A model generated the notes under the pieces. The model saw nothing but the letters and a program-made list of their open reading frames with translations, was not told where the DNA came from and did not search any database. A stretch of 64,000 bases of DNA, taken from Dactylorhiza incarnata. Its lineage: Eukaryota; Streptophyta; Magnoliopsida; Asparagales; Orchidaceae. The stretch is taken from assembly GCA_033032865.1 (NCBI GenBank), contig JAWHQI010000040.1, positions 10,709,001 to 10,773,000 of the forward strand. Reading direction: 5' to 3'. Both the position numbers and the translations under genes were made by a program. Positions 1 through 10,142 of the stretch are shown here, in pieces (within the stretch, counting starts at the first letter, position 1; each line of letters begins with the position of its first letter).

Positions 1-199
1 TGTTTAACTGCAGCTCATGGGAAAGCAGCTTCCCATATAGATTTGGGGTTGGATGTTTGTAACAACCCCATTCCTACTAGGGCCCCAAGAGGATTTTATC
101 ATAACAAGTGTCATAAAATAAGGCTAGGCTACCCAAAATGACCTTAGAAGTCTATGTGATAATATCAAAACATCTTAGTTTGCATTTAACAATTTTAGG
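1..199. repeat. Direct repeat, copy 1 (gag end plus start of long LTR-like repeat)
   Basis: Positions 1-199 recur almost unchanged at 1641-1839. Each copy begins with antisense copia gag sequence (about 57 bases) and passes into the start of the long LTR-like repeat, TGTAACAACCCC. After the repeat the two copies diverge: copy 1 continues into antisense gag sequence, copy 2 into LTR-like copy A. The arrangement looks like a local duplication of about 1.64 kb or a recombination product. The left end lies outside the window. Confidence 0.85.
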
Positions 200-1698
200 G
201 CTTTTGAGGAAAATCCTTTCCCTTCCCTTTTGTTGATGGTGCTACGGAGCCATGCACAAATGGCCCATGATCTTTCATTTGGATCTCATCATGGGGTGCC
301 TTTAGAGCACTCAATCTAATGTTCGCTCTATTCTTTGAGTTTGTGGCTTAGTACCACTAGTAAAGCACCCATTGGTTAGGTATCCATATGTCAAATCTTG
401 GTCAAATGTGTTGGAGGGCACGACAACTTTCTGGAATATGGTTTTAGCTAAGGAAGAATCTTCCTTCTCCTAATTATAGCCAAGTCCTCCTTTATATGGA
501 GTGCAGAAGTTGTCTATAATTGAAAGAATAGTTTTAGGCTTTGAGAAACTTTATACAAGCTTTTTTTCTAAAACCAACTTATCCTCCACAGCCTTGATAG
601 ATCTTTCTCTATAAGCTAATAATATGTTATGAGCTTCGTACTTCTTTTGAAGTACAGAAAGCTCATAAATCAACCTTGTTAATTCAAGGGTCTTCTCATC
701 CACCTGGGATTTGAATCGTTGAAGAATTCTTATTTCTTCAGTTTGAGCTTTGGCAAAGACCTTGCTTTTCTTTAGTTCTTTTAGAAGAGCACCATACAGG
801 CTAAGAAGATCATTATATTGATCGGCTAACTTAGAATCATTCTCATCAGCAGCTGATGAGTTTGCTTATGTGTGAGCAACAGACTCAATATCTGATCTTG
901 AAATAGAAAGGGGGGTTTTGAATTGTGCCTTAACAGGATAGGAGTTGTACTCCCCTTCTTTATCTGTCAAGGTCATCAGCCCATGACTGATCACTTCTTC
1001 TTCAAACTCACTGGTATTGTCTTACAATGATAGAGGTGCCCTTATGCACACTCTTATTGTTGGATAACAACTGTCTCATTCTTCTCTTGAGACAGCAGTA
1101 AGCCCAATGTAGGCTTCTTCTTCATATTCTGAAGAACTTGAGTCACTGTCACTCAAGGTCTTTGGATTCTTAGCTATGATGCTCTACTCAGATTTCTTGT
1201 TCTAATGAGATCTTCTCACATCTTCTCTTTTTCCCTCCTTTCTCTTTTTTGGACAGCCAGCTATGACATGTTCAGGCCTGTTGCAGCAATAGCATACAAT
1301 GTTAGTAGAAAATTGTTTATTCTGCTTAGAGTCATACCTGTCCCTTTCGGGATTGTGATTTGCTCTATCAGAATTGCTATTGAATTTTTTTAAGCTGGAG
1401 GAGGATTATGGCTTGTTCTTCCATTGTCTCCTCTTGCTTAGCAGCTTCTTGAATTGTTTGGAAAACAAGGATAATTCTCCATCAGAGAGTTCTGAGCCTG
1501 AAGTGCTAGTCTCAGACTCTTCCTCTTCAGCAAATTTCTCCTTGAGGGCAGGAGAATCTTCTCTGCTTTTCCTGGAGCTTTCAGTCATGAAAGTCATAGT
1601 CTTTTCTCTAGATCTGGAAGACTCTTCTTCTGCATTCCTGGTGTTTAACTACAGCTCATGGGAAAGCAGCTTCCCATATAGATTTGGGGTTGGATGTT
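200..1698 (-). pseudogene. Antisense copia gag relic with zinc knuckle
   Basis: Read on the minus strand this is a decayed Ty1/copia gag related to the gag of Copia-1 and Copia-3. In order it shows a fragment like LFGKLLSYEMQL (about 1690-1645), a Ser/Glu-rich stretch ending in RRQWKNKP (about 1410), a CCHC zinc knuckle CYCCNRPEHVIAGC (about 1300-1260), an acidic segment containing EEEAYIGL (about 1110), and a coiled-coil-like segment (about 800-550). Frameshifts and stops break it, so it cannot encode a full protein. No pol or LTR is visible with it. The gag is cut at 1699, where the TGTAACAACCCC repeat starts. Confidence 0.75.
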
Positions 1699-1839
1699 TG
1701 TAACAACCCCATTCCTACTAGGCCCCCAAGAGGATTTTATCATAACAAGTGTCATAAAATAAGGCTTGGCTACCCAAAATGACCTTAGAAGTCTATGTGA
1801 TAATATCAAAACATCTTAGTTTGCATTTAACAATTTTAG
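1641..1839. repeat. Direct repeat, copy 2
   Basis: This is the second copy of the 199-base repeat found at 1-199, with only a few base differences. It spans the junction between the antisense gag relic and the first 140 bases of LTR-like copy A. Confidence 0.85.
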
Positions 1840-1879
1840 GTCACCTAGCCTAGGATTAACCAAATGATCTTCAATATGT

Positions 1880-2330
1880 CAATATAACCTCACAATGACC
1901 CTCGTAATCCTTCAAGGAGATTAATAGGTCACTATGGACCCATTAGGGTCAACCAAATTGGTGAAGTTGACCAAAGACAACCCTAGCCCAAAATGGGTCA
2001 AACCTCTCTATCTAGGGTCAATTAGCTTTCAAATGGCCAATGTGACCACACCATAACACTCCTAACCACTTAGGGAGTCCCTTGGATCATCATGAATCCA
2101 TTGGGGTTGCCCAAAGTGGTTAAATTGACCAAAGTCAACCAAACCCTAGAGTGGTCAAATCACTCTATTAAAGGTCAATTAACCCCTAAATTGTCAAAGT
2201 GACAGCACCTAAGTCTTTCTAACCACTTGGAGAGATCAATGGATCACTAATAATCCATTGGATCAAGCCAAGACCATGGTTTAGGTCAAAATCATCATTG
2301 GGCCCACTAAGCTCAAATTGGGCCAATTAG
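1880..2330. repeat. Three degenerate ~155-bp tandem units in copy A
   Basis: Three successive units contain the order: a CTAACC-CTTAGGGAG-like stretch, CCATTGGGGTC, TTGACCAAAGTCAACC, and GGTCAA. They repeat about every 153-159 bases (anchors near 1891, 2044 and 2203). The same repeat occurs in copy B at 16282-16740. Confidence 0.65.
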
Positions 2331-5224
2331 GTCAAATGACCCTAATTGACCAAACCAAGCCACATTCCACCCTAATTGCTGTCTATGGACTCAATGCCAT
2401 CAATGTGGGTCATCCACATTGATCAAATTGACCTTGGGTCAACCTTAACCCCACTTAGCCTAATTTGAGCCCTTTAGGTCAAAATAGTTCAACACCAAAT
2501 CAAGTGAGCTAAGGCCTCAATTTGAGGCCAATCCTGCAGCCCTAAACCTTATTACTATGCATTCCCTCAGATTTGGGGAGAAAATTGACATGCAAAGGGG
2601 CAAATTGGAGATTTGCCCCAATTTGAAGAATCCAAAGAGGGAAAGAGGGAAGGACTGCCAATTGGCACTCAACTCCTCCTCTAAAGCCCTTCTCTGAGCT
2701 TTCCCAGAGAATTCCCAGCTTTTCCCTGCAGGTGGACAGCCAAGTGGATGGAATTGAGGAGAAAAGGGGGTGGCCGAAAATGTCCATTAATGGAAACCCA
2801 TCTAATAGCCTCCCTCCTCTTCAATTGACCTTCCCTACACCTTCAGGAGACTGTGAGAAGCAAAAGCCTCCACGTTGGAAGAGGAAACTGTGTCAGGAGG
2901 CCAGAATTACCATGGCACCTAAAGCTTCAACACACTCAATGGAAACTAGTGGAAATCGCCACCAATCGATCGTGAATCAGGCATGGATTCTTCCTTTCTT
3001 CCCCTCTTATAGATCTCTATATTTCGTTGATTGAGATCTAGCTAAAAACAGCTAGATTGGGTCGTGAGTTACTCACATTTTTCTCGATTTTGCCCGTCCC
3101 TGATCCCCTCTCTTGTTGTCAGTTTTGGCCGGAAACCACCTCCTCTCGACGGCAACCACCTCAACGAAGGTGGTGGTGGAGGTCGGGCATGGAGGTAAGG
3201 GGGTGGCTGGGCAAATAGATTTCAAAGCCACCCAGCTGGGATCAATTCCAGCCGTCGTCTAGAGGACAGAGATGACCAGATGTCGTCCAAAAATCCTTAA
3301 AATATGTGCTAGATCAGCTAACTACAGACCTTCATTTATATGAAATAATAATTCTGTCACAACAATTTACGTATCTTCATGTTAGATTTTGAGCCACTTA
3401 GATGTTTTAGGAAATTCGGCCAGAGACCAGTACTGTAGCCCTTGGTGTCTAGTTTTTATAGGATTTTGAATCATACTATTTGGAACAATACAACACCCTC
3501 ATCACTCATTTTTGTGTAGGGTGTACTTAAGTGACCCTAGACACTATTATGAATGCCACCATCAAACACCTCACTCAAATGAGCTGAAATTTCAGCCATG
3601 CATGTGTTATGACCCAGTGCACCCCCTGACCAAAATGGTAATTTTTGGGAATAATTTTTCTAAGGTGTTGTAAATTATTTAATTAACCATGCATGTATTA
3701 ATTAGGTGAATAAATGACCTCAAACCCATCCAAATTATTGGTGCGTGCTTGGTTAGGTCAAAAATTGACCCTGGTCAAAATTATAGACCATTTGGGTTAG
3801 TGCATGTTGGGGAAAACCCACATGTATGTTAGTCTATGAAAAGGGTGATGTGCATTTAGCACTTTCTACTTGATTTTGTGATTCCCCTTGAATCCCTTGA
3901 AGTATGGTTGTGAAAAATTAAACATGCATGTGAAATGGTGAGACGAATCACCTCTGAGAGTTTGGAAGAATTTGGAAATGATTTTCCATATATTTATATT
4001 TAAATTAAATAGTCTCACTTACACTTTAATGAAACATTTGAGACCAAAATGATTAGGGAAAATTACCAAACTCTAGCAGATGGTCACATAGGTCATATTA
4101 CATTTCGGGAAATTTTTCTAGAATTTTTAGAGTTCAATTATTCCCTTAATGTCATTAATTTAATTTGTTACTATGAGTTACAAATAAAATAAGTGTGACA
4201 AAATGACTTGTGAAAAATATGAAAAATTGTCAGTATAACTTTTAGATCAAAATGGTACTCTGAGATTTTTATTTTAAATTTTGGATAATGGTAATCAGTA
4301 GCTCCTTCATTATGTGGAATATTCATGATTTTGAATAATTAATTATTACTAGTGGAAATAAATGTTGGAAAAATATGATCCTTTGTTAGAATACACACAT
4401 GACCATTTGTAACCATGGGAGGATTTTTAAGTATTTATTTGATTACAGAAATATTTAATATTAATGATAATGTGTTTGTAGCCATATTTAGTAAAATTTT
4501 ATTATGTGATTATTTTTGTCTGGAAAATTATGAAATTCAATAGGAGTTTAATTTGGATCATTTAGAAGCCCTATAAATTTTCCTGTAATTTTTAGATTGT
4601 TAAAACATGCTGATCTTTTGATAATGAGCTTATAACAACATTTACTAAAGTTTGGTTATATGATTTGTTCCTATCAGGAAAATTATGAAATTCTGTAGGA
4701 GTTGATCTTGGATCATTTATGAGCCCTAGGAGTTTTTTTGTAATTTTTAGTTGATTAGAACATGGTGATCTAAATTGGCATCAAATAAATTAGAAAAATT
4801 ACCAAGTTCTGGAAATGTTGATATTTGACCTAGGTGAACCTCGGGAAAATTTTGTAGCATAGATAACCATCAGAAAACAATACATCATGTTGAAATTGAA
4901 AGTCAATGAATAATTATGAAAGGATAAAAATTAGGGTCTTCAATGGAAAATGAACGAGGTTGGTTATGATGACATTATTTAACATGTAGAACTTCAGGAA
5001 TTAATTTTAGGACCTTTGAACATGATAATCAGATACACTTTTTGAGGGCCTTAGATTACACCTAGAATTAGAGTTGGTCTGCTGATAGTAAAATTGCATT
5101 TAGTGATTTGAACTCTTTTCGATCATCATACACAGACCTAGCAACATTGGAACTATCATGTACAACATAGTATGATTGGTATGTCAATTCAACTTCGATA
5201 AACTCTCAAATTAGGTTTGGGGTG

Positions 5225-5229
5225 CGGTT
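5225..5229. other. Target-site duplication of Gypsy-1, left
   Basis: The pentamer CGGTT directly precedes the TG start of the left LTR and recurs at 15843-15847 directly after the right LTR. Joining the flanks restores the sequence seen in copy B (GTGTGCGGTTAG near 19660). Confidence 0.92.
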
Positions 5230-5905
5230 TGTTGAAACCGATTTCTCAGTTTCTGTGGAGTTCGGGGCCCCCAACGGGTTGGGGGGCGACTGGCACTTAC
5301 TAATCTCGCGAGAGAACAGACCGGAGCCTCGGAGTTGGACACTGATCCTTAGGCTCAGCTAGGAGGACCCACCACACACCCGGAAGATCTTTAGAGCGCT
5401 TCCCCTCCCAAGCCAAGAGCTGAAGCCTGGGCACCTTGGAGAGCTCAAGGATGGCCTGAGGAGAGAGAAGCTCAAAAGAGAAGTCCTCTCCAAAGGTGCC
5501 CTTTGGATCCTATTTATAGATTTTCTGATCTGGCCTGCAAATAGCAGGAATCTGCCTCTCGATTTTACTATACGCACCCCCAACTTGGTCTGCTAACAGC
5601 CAAACTCCGCTGTCCGGGGTGGCTATTGGCAGACCCTCAGGGGAAAAGAGGTAATTCTAGCTTCCATCCCCATGGAAGAGGGGTCTGCGAGGACTACTCG
5701 CCCTCCTGGTCTGGCCAAAGTATATGCGCGAGCCCTTGCTGTCTCTGCGACCTCGAGGGTCTCGCTGAACCTTAGGAATGACGCCATCCTGCCGAGCGCG
5801 GAGAAAGCGAGACTAAGCCACTGATCTTGCCTCACCCCGGCTGCCGAGAACTATTGGTGTTCTGCGAGATCCTTGGGAGGAGCCAGGCGAACCCCGGGTT
5901 GTGCA
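5230..5905 (-). repeat. Gypsy-1 3' LTR
   Basis: Direct repeat of 15169-15842. On the plus strand it starts TGTTGAAACCG and ends GGGTTGTGCA, so the sense-strand ends are TGCACAACCC and TTTCAACA. A TATA motif lies on the minus strand at 5511-5518. The last third (R-U5) is clearly homologous to the Gypsy-2 LTR. Confidence 0.92.
5268..5285 (-). other. U5 hairpin, Gypsy-1 3' LTR
   Basis: Seven-base arms CCCCCAA and TTGGGGG enclose a four-base loop (CCCG in the sense strand). The same hairpin is at 15207-15224 with loop CTCG, and at the equivalent site in both Gypsy-2 LTRs with a changed stem pair. Confidence 0.8.
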
Positions 5906-5974
5906 CAATCCCCGCTCTTTGCGAGGTTATCCTAAGCTCGCAAAGAATCGCCCAACCCTGGGTGTTCGCTTGGC
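5882..5974 (-). other. Inverted repeat enclosing the Gypsy-1 polypurine tract
   Basis: The outer arm inside the LTR (5882-5901) pairs with 5953-5974 outside it: 19 of 20 bases match, with two single-base bulges. Between them lies the polypurine tract and a perfect inner inverted repeat TCTTTGCGAG (5916-5925) and CTCGCAAAGA (5937-5946). An equivalent outer inverted repeat surrounds the polypurine tract of Gypsy-2. Confidence 0.8.
5906..5923 (-). promoter_or_regulatory. Polypurine tract of Gypsy-1
   Basis: On the sense (minus) strand the bases CGCAAAGAGCGGGGATTG lie directly before the 3' LTR start. Gypsy-2 has AAAAAGAGCAGGGATTG at the same place, which supports this as the plus-strand primer site. 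Confidence 0.8.
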
Positions 5975-6020
5975 GACAGCTGTCCTGTCAGGAATCTTTA
6001 TGTGGGTCCCACCGTTAGGC

Positions 6021-6028
6021 TATAAATA
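6021..6028 (+). promoter_or_regulatory. TATA box of antisense gene 1
   Basis: TATAAATA lies 71 bases upstream of the ATG at 6099 and within the inner part of Gypsy-1, outside the LTR. It points away from the LTR, so the gene has its own promoter-like sequence. Confidence 0.55.
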
Positions 6029-6098
6029 CCACTTGAGCTGAAGGGCGTCTTCACTTTCTTTTCTCCTTTATTCTTCTCCTTACTGTAGCTATCTTCCG

Positions 6099-7270
6099 AT
6101 GCCTCTCTCTAAGGAAATGGAGGCTAGCCTGAAAGCTTCCAAGACTCGCGAGGCGTCGATGATGATGAAGCCCCCGGCGTGGATGAGTCGCCTGTCCCCC
6201 TCTCCTGTGCCGAAAATGAAGAAGGCGAAGGCCGCTCGCCGACTGGGAGACGATACTGTCGACCTGGAGTCTTCCCCTAGCGACAAATCCGTTGACAAGG
6301 TAAGGATTACCCGTCACGCGAGACTACTTGATAATTGTTTCTAAGCTTCGCCTATGTAGGTCATTAAGACCAACAAGGACGATGGCGGGCCTTCGAACGA
6401 ACCCCCTACTACTCCTCGGGGGAATGCGAATACCGTTGGCGAGAATCCTGACGGTACATTATTTGATCTCGCCAATTTTGCTTTAATCGTGTTACCTGCT
6501 GATGTTTCTTACCTCTTTATTTTCCTTCTTCAGTTCTGCCTCCTGCGAGCCCGAGGCAACAGGATCAGCGAACTCCTTCCCCTAAACTCCTGGACGCGAC
6601 CATCCCGGCACCGAACTTTAACCTTCTCGCCAATGAGGACTCAGGCGGCTCGTGCCGGCCGAAAGGTCCCCTCGTAGGTACAGCGAGATACCCCCCTGGA
6701 AAGGGGAAGACTCACATCCCTTACTATGGCACCGCCTTCGATCCTCCGCCTGGTTCCTTTCACCCTCCCCCGGGTAAGCCTTCTTGCGTCTCCGCTATTT
6801 ACCCTGATATTTGTCCCTCCTAACCTCGCGTACAACCCTTTTCAGCAGACTGTGAGACCCAACACACCGACTCCGAACTTGGGGATGAGGAAATATCCCC
6901 CTTTCCTGAGCAGGTGGAGGACTTCCTGGGTGATTCGCGAGAACCTGAGGTGATAAAACAGCGGACCGCAGAGTTTTTCCAAAAGCAAAACCAGATGCTG
7001 CAAGACCTCAACATTCGGGCGAGAGTGGATAGGCGGGCTGCCGAGGAGAGATATGCTTCGCTGATGGACGAGTGCGATAAACTTCGTGCTCCGATGCCTC
7101 ACGATCCCGATGAGTCCGAGACCTCCGAGGAGATGCTCATAGCAAGGATCAAAGATTTCGCCCACCTGATTGATCGCGACGCCAGCCTTGCTGCTGAATT
7201 CCACAACCCCAGGAGGCCGCCGAGGACGGGACCGCGAGGCGGCGGCAGGTGGCAGTGGCTGCCTTACTGA
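6099..7270 (+). CDS. Antisense gene 1 of Gypsy-1, four exons, unknown function
   Basis: I read four exons with GT-AG junctions that keep one frame: 6099-6299, 6360-6453, 6534-6773 and 6846-7270, giving 960 nt (319 residues plus stop). The introns are very short (60, 80 and 72 nt). The product starts MPLSKEMEASLKASK, has a basic Lys-rich N-terminus (KMKKAKAARR), a Pro-rich middle, and a charged helical C-terminal half that starts near VEDFLGDSREPEVIKQRTAE and is probably coiled coil; it ends GGGRWQWLPY. I do not recognise a catalytic domain. It lies on the strand opposite to integrase and RT, between the tandem repeats and the 3' LTR, as antisense ORFs of Tat elements do. The exon model is inferred from splice signals and frame only. 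The frame is open throughout. Confidence 0.6.
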
Positions 7271-7622
7271 TCTCGCGCCTTTAGTTTTTCCTTCGTGAAA
7301 CATTTCCGCTATTTTTGTATTATTACTCCGAACAATCTCGCATGGCTGTGGCCTCTATTAGTTTTCACTCGCTAAGAGCTATGAACAATCATTAAATGTG
7401 ATATTGCTTGCGACTTCTATACTGCTGCCTATCCTTTATCTTATTTTCGCTTGTGAGTACTGTTTCTGCTCGCGAATCGTTTATTTGGACTAACCCTGCA
7501 GATTGATCTCGCTTGCCGGTCATTGGAGGAATGATTTTTGTTTTCGCGCGTTACCATGATGTGACATTTTGACTAACCGTACCCTCCGGCGCTTGGGCTT
7601 CTTCCCGCCGTTTTCATTTTCC
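7271..7622 (+). other. Spacer between the antisense genes
   Basis: This AT-rich stretch holds no ORF. It probably contains the 3' untranslated region of antisense gene 1 and the promoter of antisense gene 2. Confidence 0.4.
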
Positions 7623-7630
7623 TATAAATA
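7623..7630 (+). promoter_or_regulatory. TATA box of antisense gene 2
   Basis: TATAAATA lies 119 bases upstream of the ATG at 7749, in the same relation as the TATA box of antisense gene 1. Confidence 0.55.
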
Positions 7631-7748
7631 GCTTCTCATTAATGTCGTTTATCTATCGCCTCCCTCAGACCATTCCTTCCTCTCAGCTGCAGAGCTCTCG
7701 CCAATATGTTCTCGCATTCCTCCCTTCTAGTTCTCGCAGGTACTAAAG

Positions 7749-9681
7749 ATGGTGAAAACTGGGAAGGACGACCGCGAGGCCGAAGGTAGGCTAAAGTGCG
7801 TCTGGGCTTTCTGCGAACACGAGCTCTTCTGCTGCAACATGAGCGAGGACGAATACCTCACCTCCCTGGCCGACTTCGTCCCCCCCCCCCCCCCCCGAGT
7901 TCACAGCTAAACGCCCGGGGGAGGATGAGGTGATTAACACCCTCCGACCCGATGAGATCGTCATCCCCATCGCACATTTCGTGGTGGGCTTGCGACTTCC
8001 CCTCTGGCCCGAGATTCGCCAGGTACGTTCCTTTTTCCTCTTCATTTTTCTCGCATGATTAGTCTCGCTCGCAATAGTTTTCATTGTTTGTGGTTTTCCA
8101 GGTGCTCCGGCACTATGGAGTAGTTCTCGCCCAACTCACCCCTAAAGCGATGGCGGTGATCGTGGGTTTCGTCTGCTTCCTGCGCGAGGAGCGCATCGAG
8201 TTTAGCCTCCCGGTCTTCCGAAAACTATTCTCCTTCTGCACCTACATAGAGGGTACCGTCTACTTTGTAGGCTCGGGGTGCAAGGTCGTCGAGACCGTCA
8301 ACAAGGCCCACTTCTGGGCTCAGAAGTTCCTCCTCGTGAAGGGGAACTTCGGCAACATCCCCGTCTCGCCTGTCCAATACAACGATAGCGTCTACCGCCC
8401 TCCAGTTCTCGGCGGCCCCAATGCCGACCTCTACCAGTTCTTTCAGAAGAAGAACTTCGAGGTGTGCCATCTCCGCCGCAACGTCGACAAGCTACTACCG
8501 GTGCTCCCCGGGGAAGGTAAGGATCTCGCCCCACCACTCGTTTTCTTTTTAATTTTCGGCATTCCTCCTAACATAACTTTCGTCAGGTGAGCGAGACATC
8601 CCCCTCCACCCTCCTTATGCGAGTAACATAAAACCCTCTGTCGACCTCGCCCTTGCTACCATGGGGGCGGCGGCATGCCGAGAGGTTACTCCCGCGACCG
8701 CTACCTCTTCCAAGAAGAGGGCGGAGGCTCCAAGCAGCAAACCTTCCCGCCAGCCAACTCCAAAGAAACTCAAGAAGGGCGAGAGCTCGCACGCTTCCGT
8801 GAAGGGGAAGCGCCCTGCCGAGCTCTCGGGTCGCGAGGCCGGCACCTCCACGCTCCTCGAGGATTTGGAAGCCGAGGAGCCAGTCGAGGTCACCGCCAGG
8901 ACCTCGGCATCGCCCCTTCGGCGAGCGAGCCCGGGATGAAATCGGCGAGCGCCTAGTGCACTGGAGAGAAGAGGTCAACAGGATCGATGTCTCCTCCATA
9001 CTTCCCACTTGGGTGGAGAAGGACGTCGCAACCTCCCACGCCTTCAACTTCTCCTTCATTATGTACGGTCGTGAGGACGCCACGGCCTATAAGGAAGAAA
9101 CCGCGAGAGGCCTCGCCTATGAAAGCGCGAGGTCCCAGTTGCGGGCTATGGAGCTCGCCCACATGACGGGGAGAAGATGCCTGCAGCTGGAGCGCGAATA
9201 TGCAGAGCTTGCCGAGGCCTACAAGGCCTCCCAGGCAAAGTTCGATGAGTTGAAGGAAGAGCTAGCTACCGCCGAGACCGGGGTGGTGAGTCATTTATCT
9301 ACAGCATCTCCTTTCTCCCCAACTTGTCTTATCTTACGCGTTTCTTGTTCGCAGGATGCCGAGATGGCTAGGCTTTCGGATGCTCGGGTCCTGAACCTGG
9401 AGGGCGAGGTCGCCGGGCTGAAGGCACTCAACCGCGACCTTGCTCGCGCCGCCGTACCCCCTTCTCCCCACCGTTTAAAGGAAGAGAGGCGAGACCGCGA
9501 CGAGGCGCTTCGCGTAGAGTCGACGAATGCAGCTCGTTTCGTCTTTCAGGCCATGAAAGGAGCTGGACTGTTGGTTGCCGAGGCCGAGAGCATGTCGGTC
9601 GAGGAAATCGTCCCGGAGCTCTTTAAGCCGCTCCCGCCGGTGAAGGATAGCGACGACGAGGAGTTTCTGAGCGAGGCTTAG
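7749..9681 (+). pseudogene. Antisense gene 2 of Gypsy-1, Transposase_28-like, frameshifted
   Basis: Exons by splice signals: 7749-8022, 8102-8516, 8587-9285 and 9355-9681; introns are 79, 70 and 69 nt, all GT-AG. The segment HFVVGLRLPLWPEIRQ joined across intron 1 to VLRHYGVVLAQLTPKA, followed by VGFVCFLREERIEF, strongly resembles the Pfam Transposase_28 (putative gypsy-type transposon) family known from antisense ORFs of Tat elements. The third exon encodes a Lys/Ser-rich linker, and the C-terminal part a long coiled coil (from about HWREEVNRID) with an acidic tail DSDDEEFLSEA. Two breaks are visible: a run of 16 C after GTC at 7881-7896, which shifts the frame, and another shift near 8920-8940. 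The biochemical function of this family is not known to me. Confidence 0.72.
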
Positions 9682-9936
9682 GAGACGATTTTCATTTTGT
9701 TTTTAGTGTATATTTCTGAGGCTGGCGAGATCGCCGCCTAATGTAACTAAACTCTTACATTGGAATGGAAATTTTGTGCACTGTTCTTTCTTGCTTGGTA
9801 TTTTCTTTGATTTCATTTTTATTCGCCTGTTTGTGTATAGTACTCGCTCCTTGCCGTCTCGCTTATTTTATTCATGCCGAGAATTCAGTTTCTCGCCCAG
9901 CGCCAAGTTGCTCTAAATTTCTGACCGGATTTCTTA
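9682..9936 (+). other. Non-coding tail after antisense gene 2
   Basis: This T-rich sequence contains several TGT/AATG-type motifs suited to a plant 3' end, but no definite polyadenylation site. Otherwise I see nothing in it. Confidence 0.35.
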
Positions 9937-10116
9937 GGGACCAAACTCCCTTCTCGTTATTATCTTGTGCCGAGGACCCCCCTTCTCGCCAAGACGAGAA
10001 GTTATCCTCGCTTTCGAACTCTCTTAGGGACCGAACTCCCTTCTTATTATTATTTTGTGCCGAGGATCCCCCTTCTCGCCAAAACGAGAAGTTATCCTCG
10101 CTTTCGAACTCTCTTA
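9937..10116. repeat. Two 90-bp tandem units in Gypsy-1
   Basis: Two head-to-tail copies of about 90 bp start at GGGACCAAACTCCC (9937) and GGGACCGAACTCCC (10027), with a third start cut short at 10117. Each includes the small inverted repeat CTTCTCGCCAAGACGAGAAG. Confidence 0.85.
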
Positions 10117-10142
10117 GGGACCAAACTCCCCTCCCTTGCCAG

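Noticed and set aside
1..1839. The 199-bp repeats as LTRs of a short element
   Set aside because: They include gag codons at one side, lack matching TG...CA ends and have no primer site, so they are a duplication and not LTRs.
2732..3034. 100-codon frame in copy A as a host gene
   Set aside because: The composition is random, it lies inside an LTR-like repeat, and the matching region of copy B has no corresponding frame.
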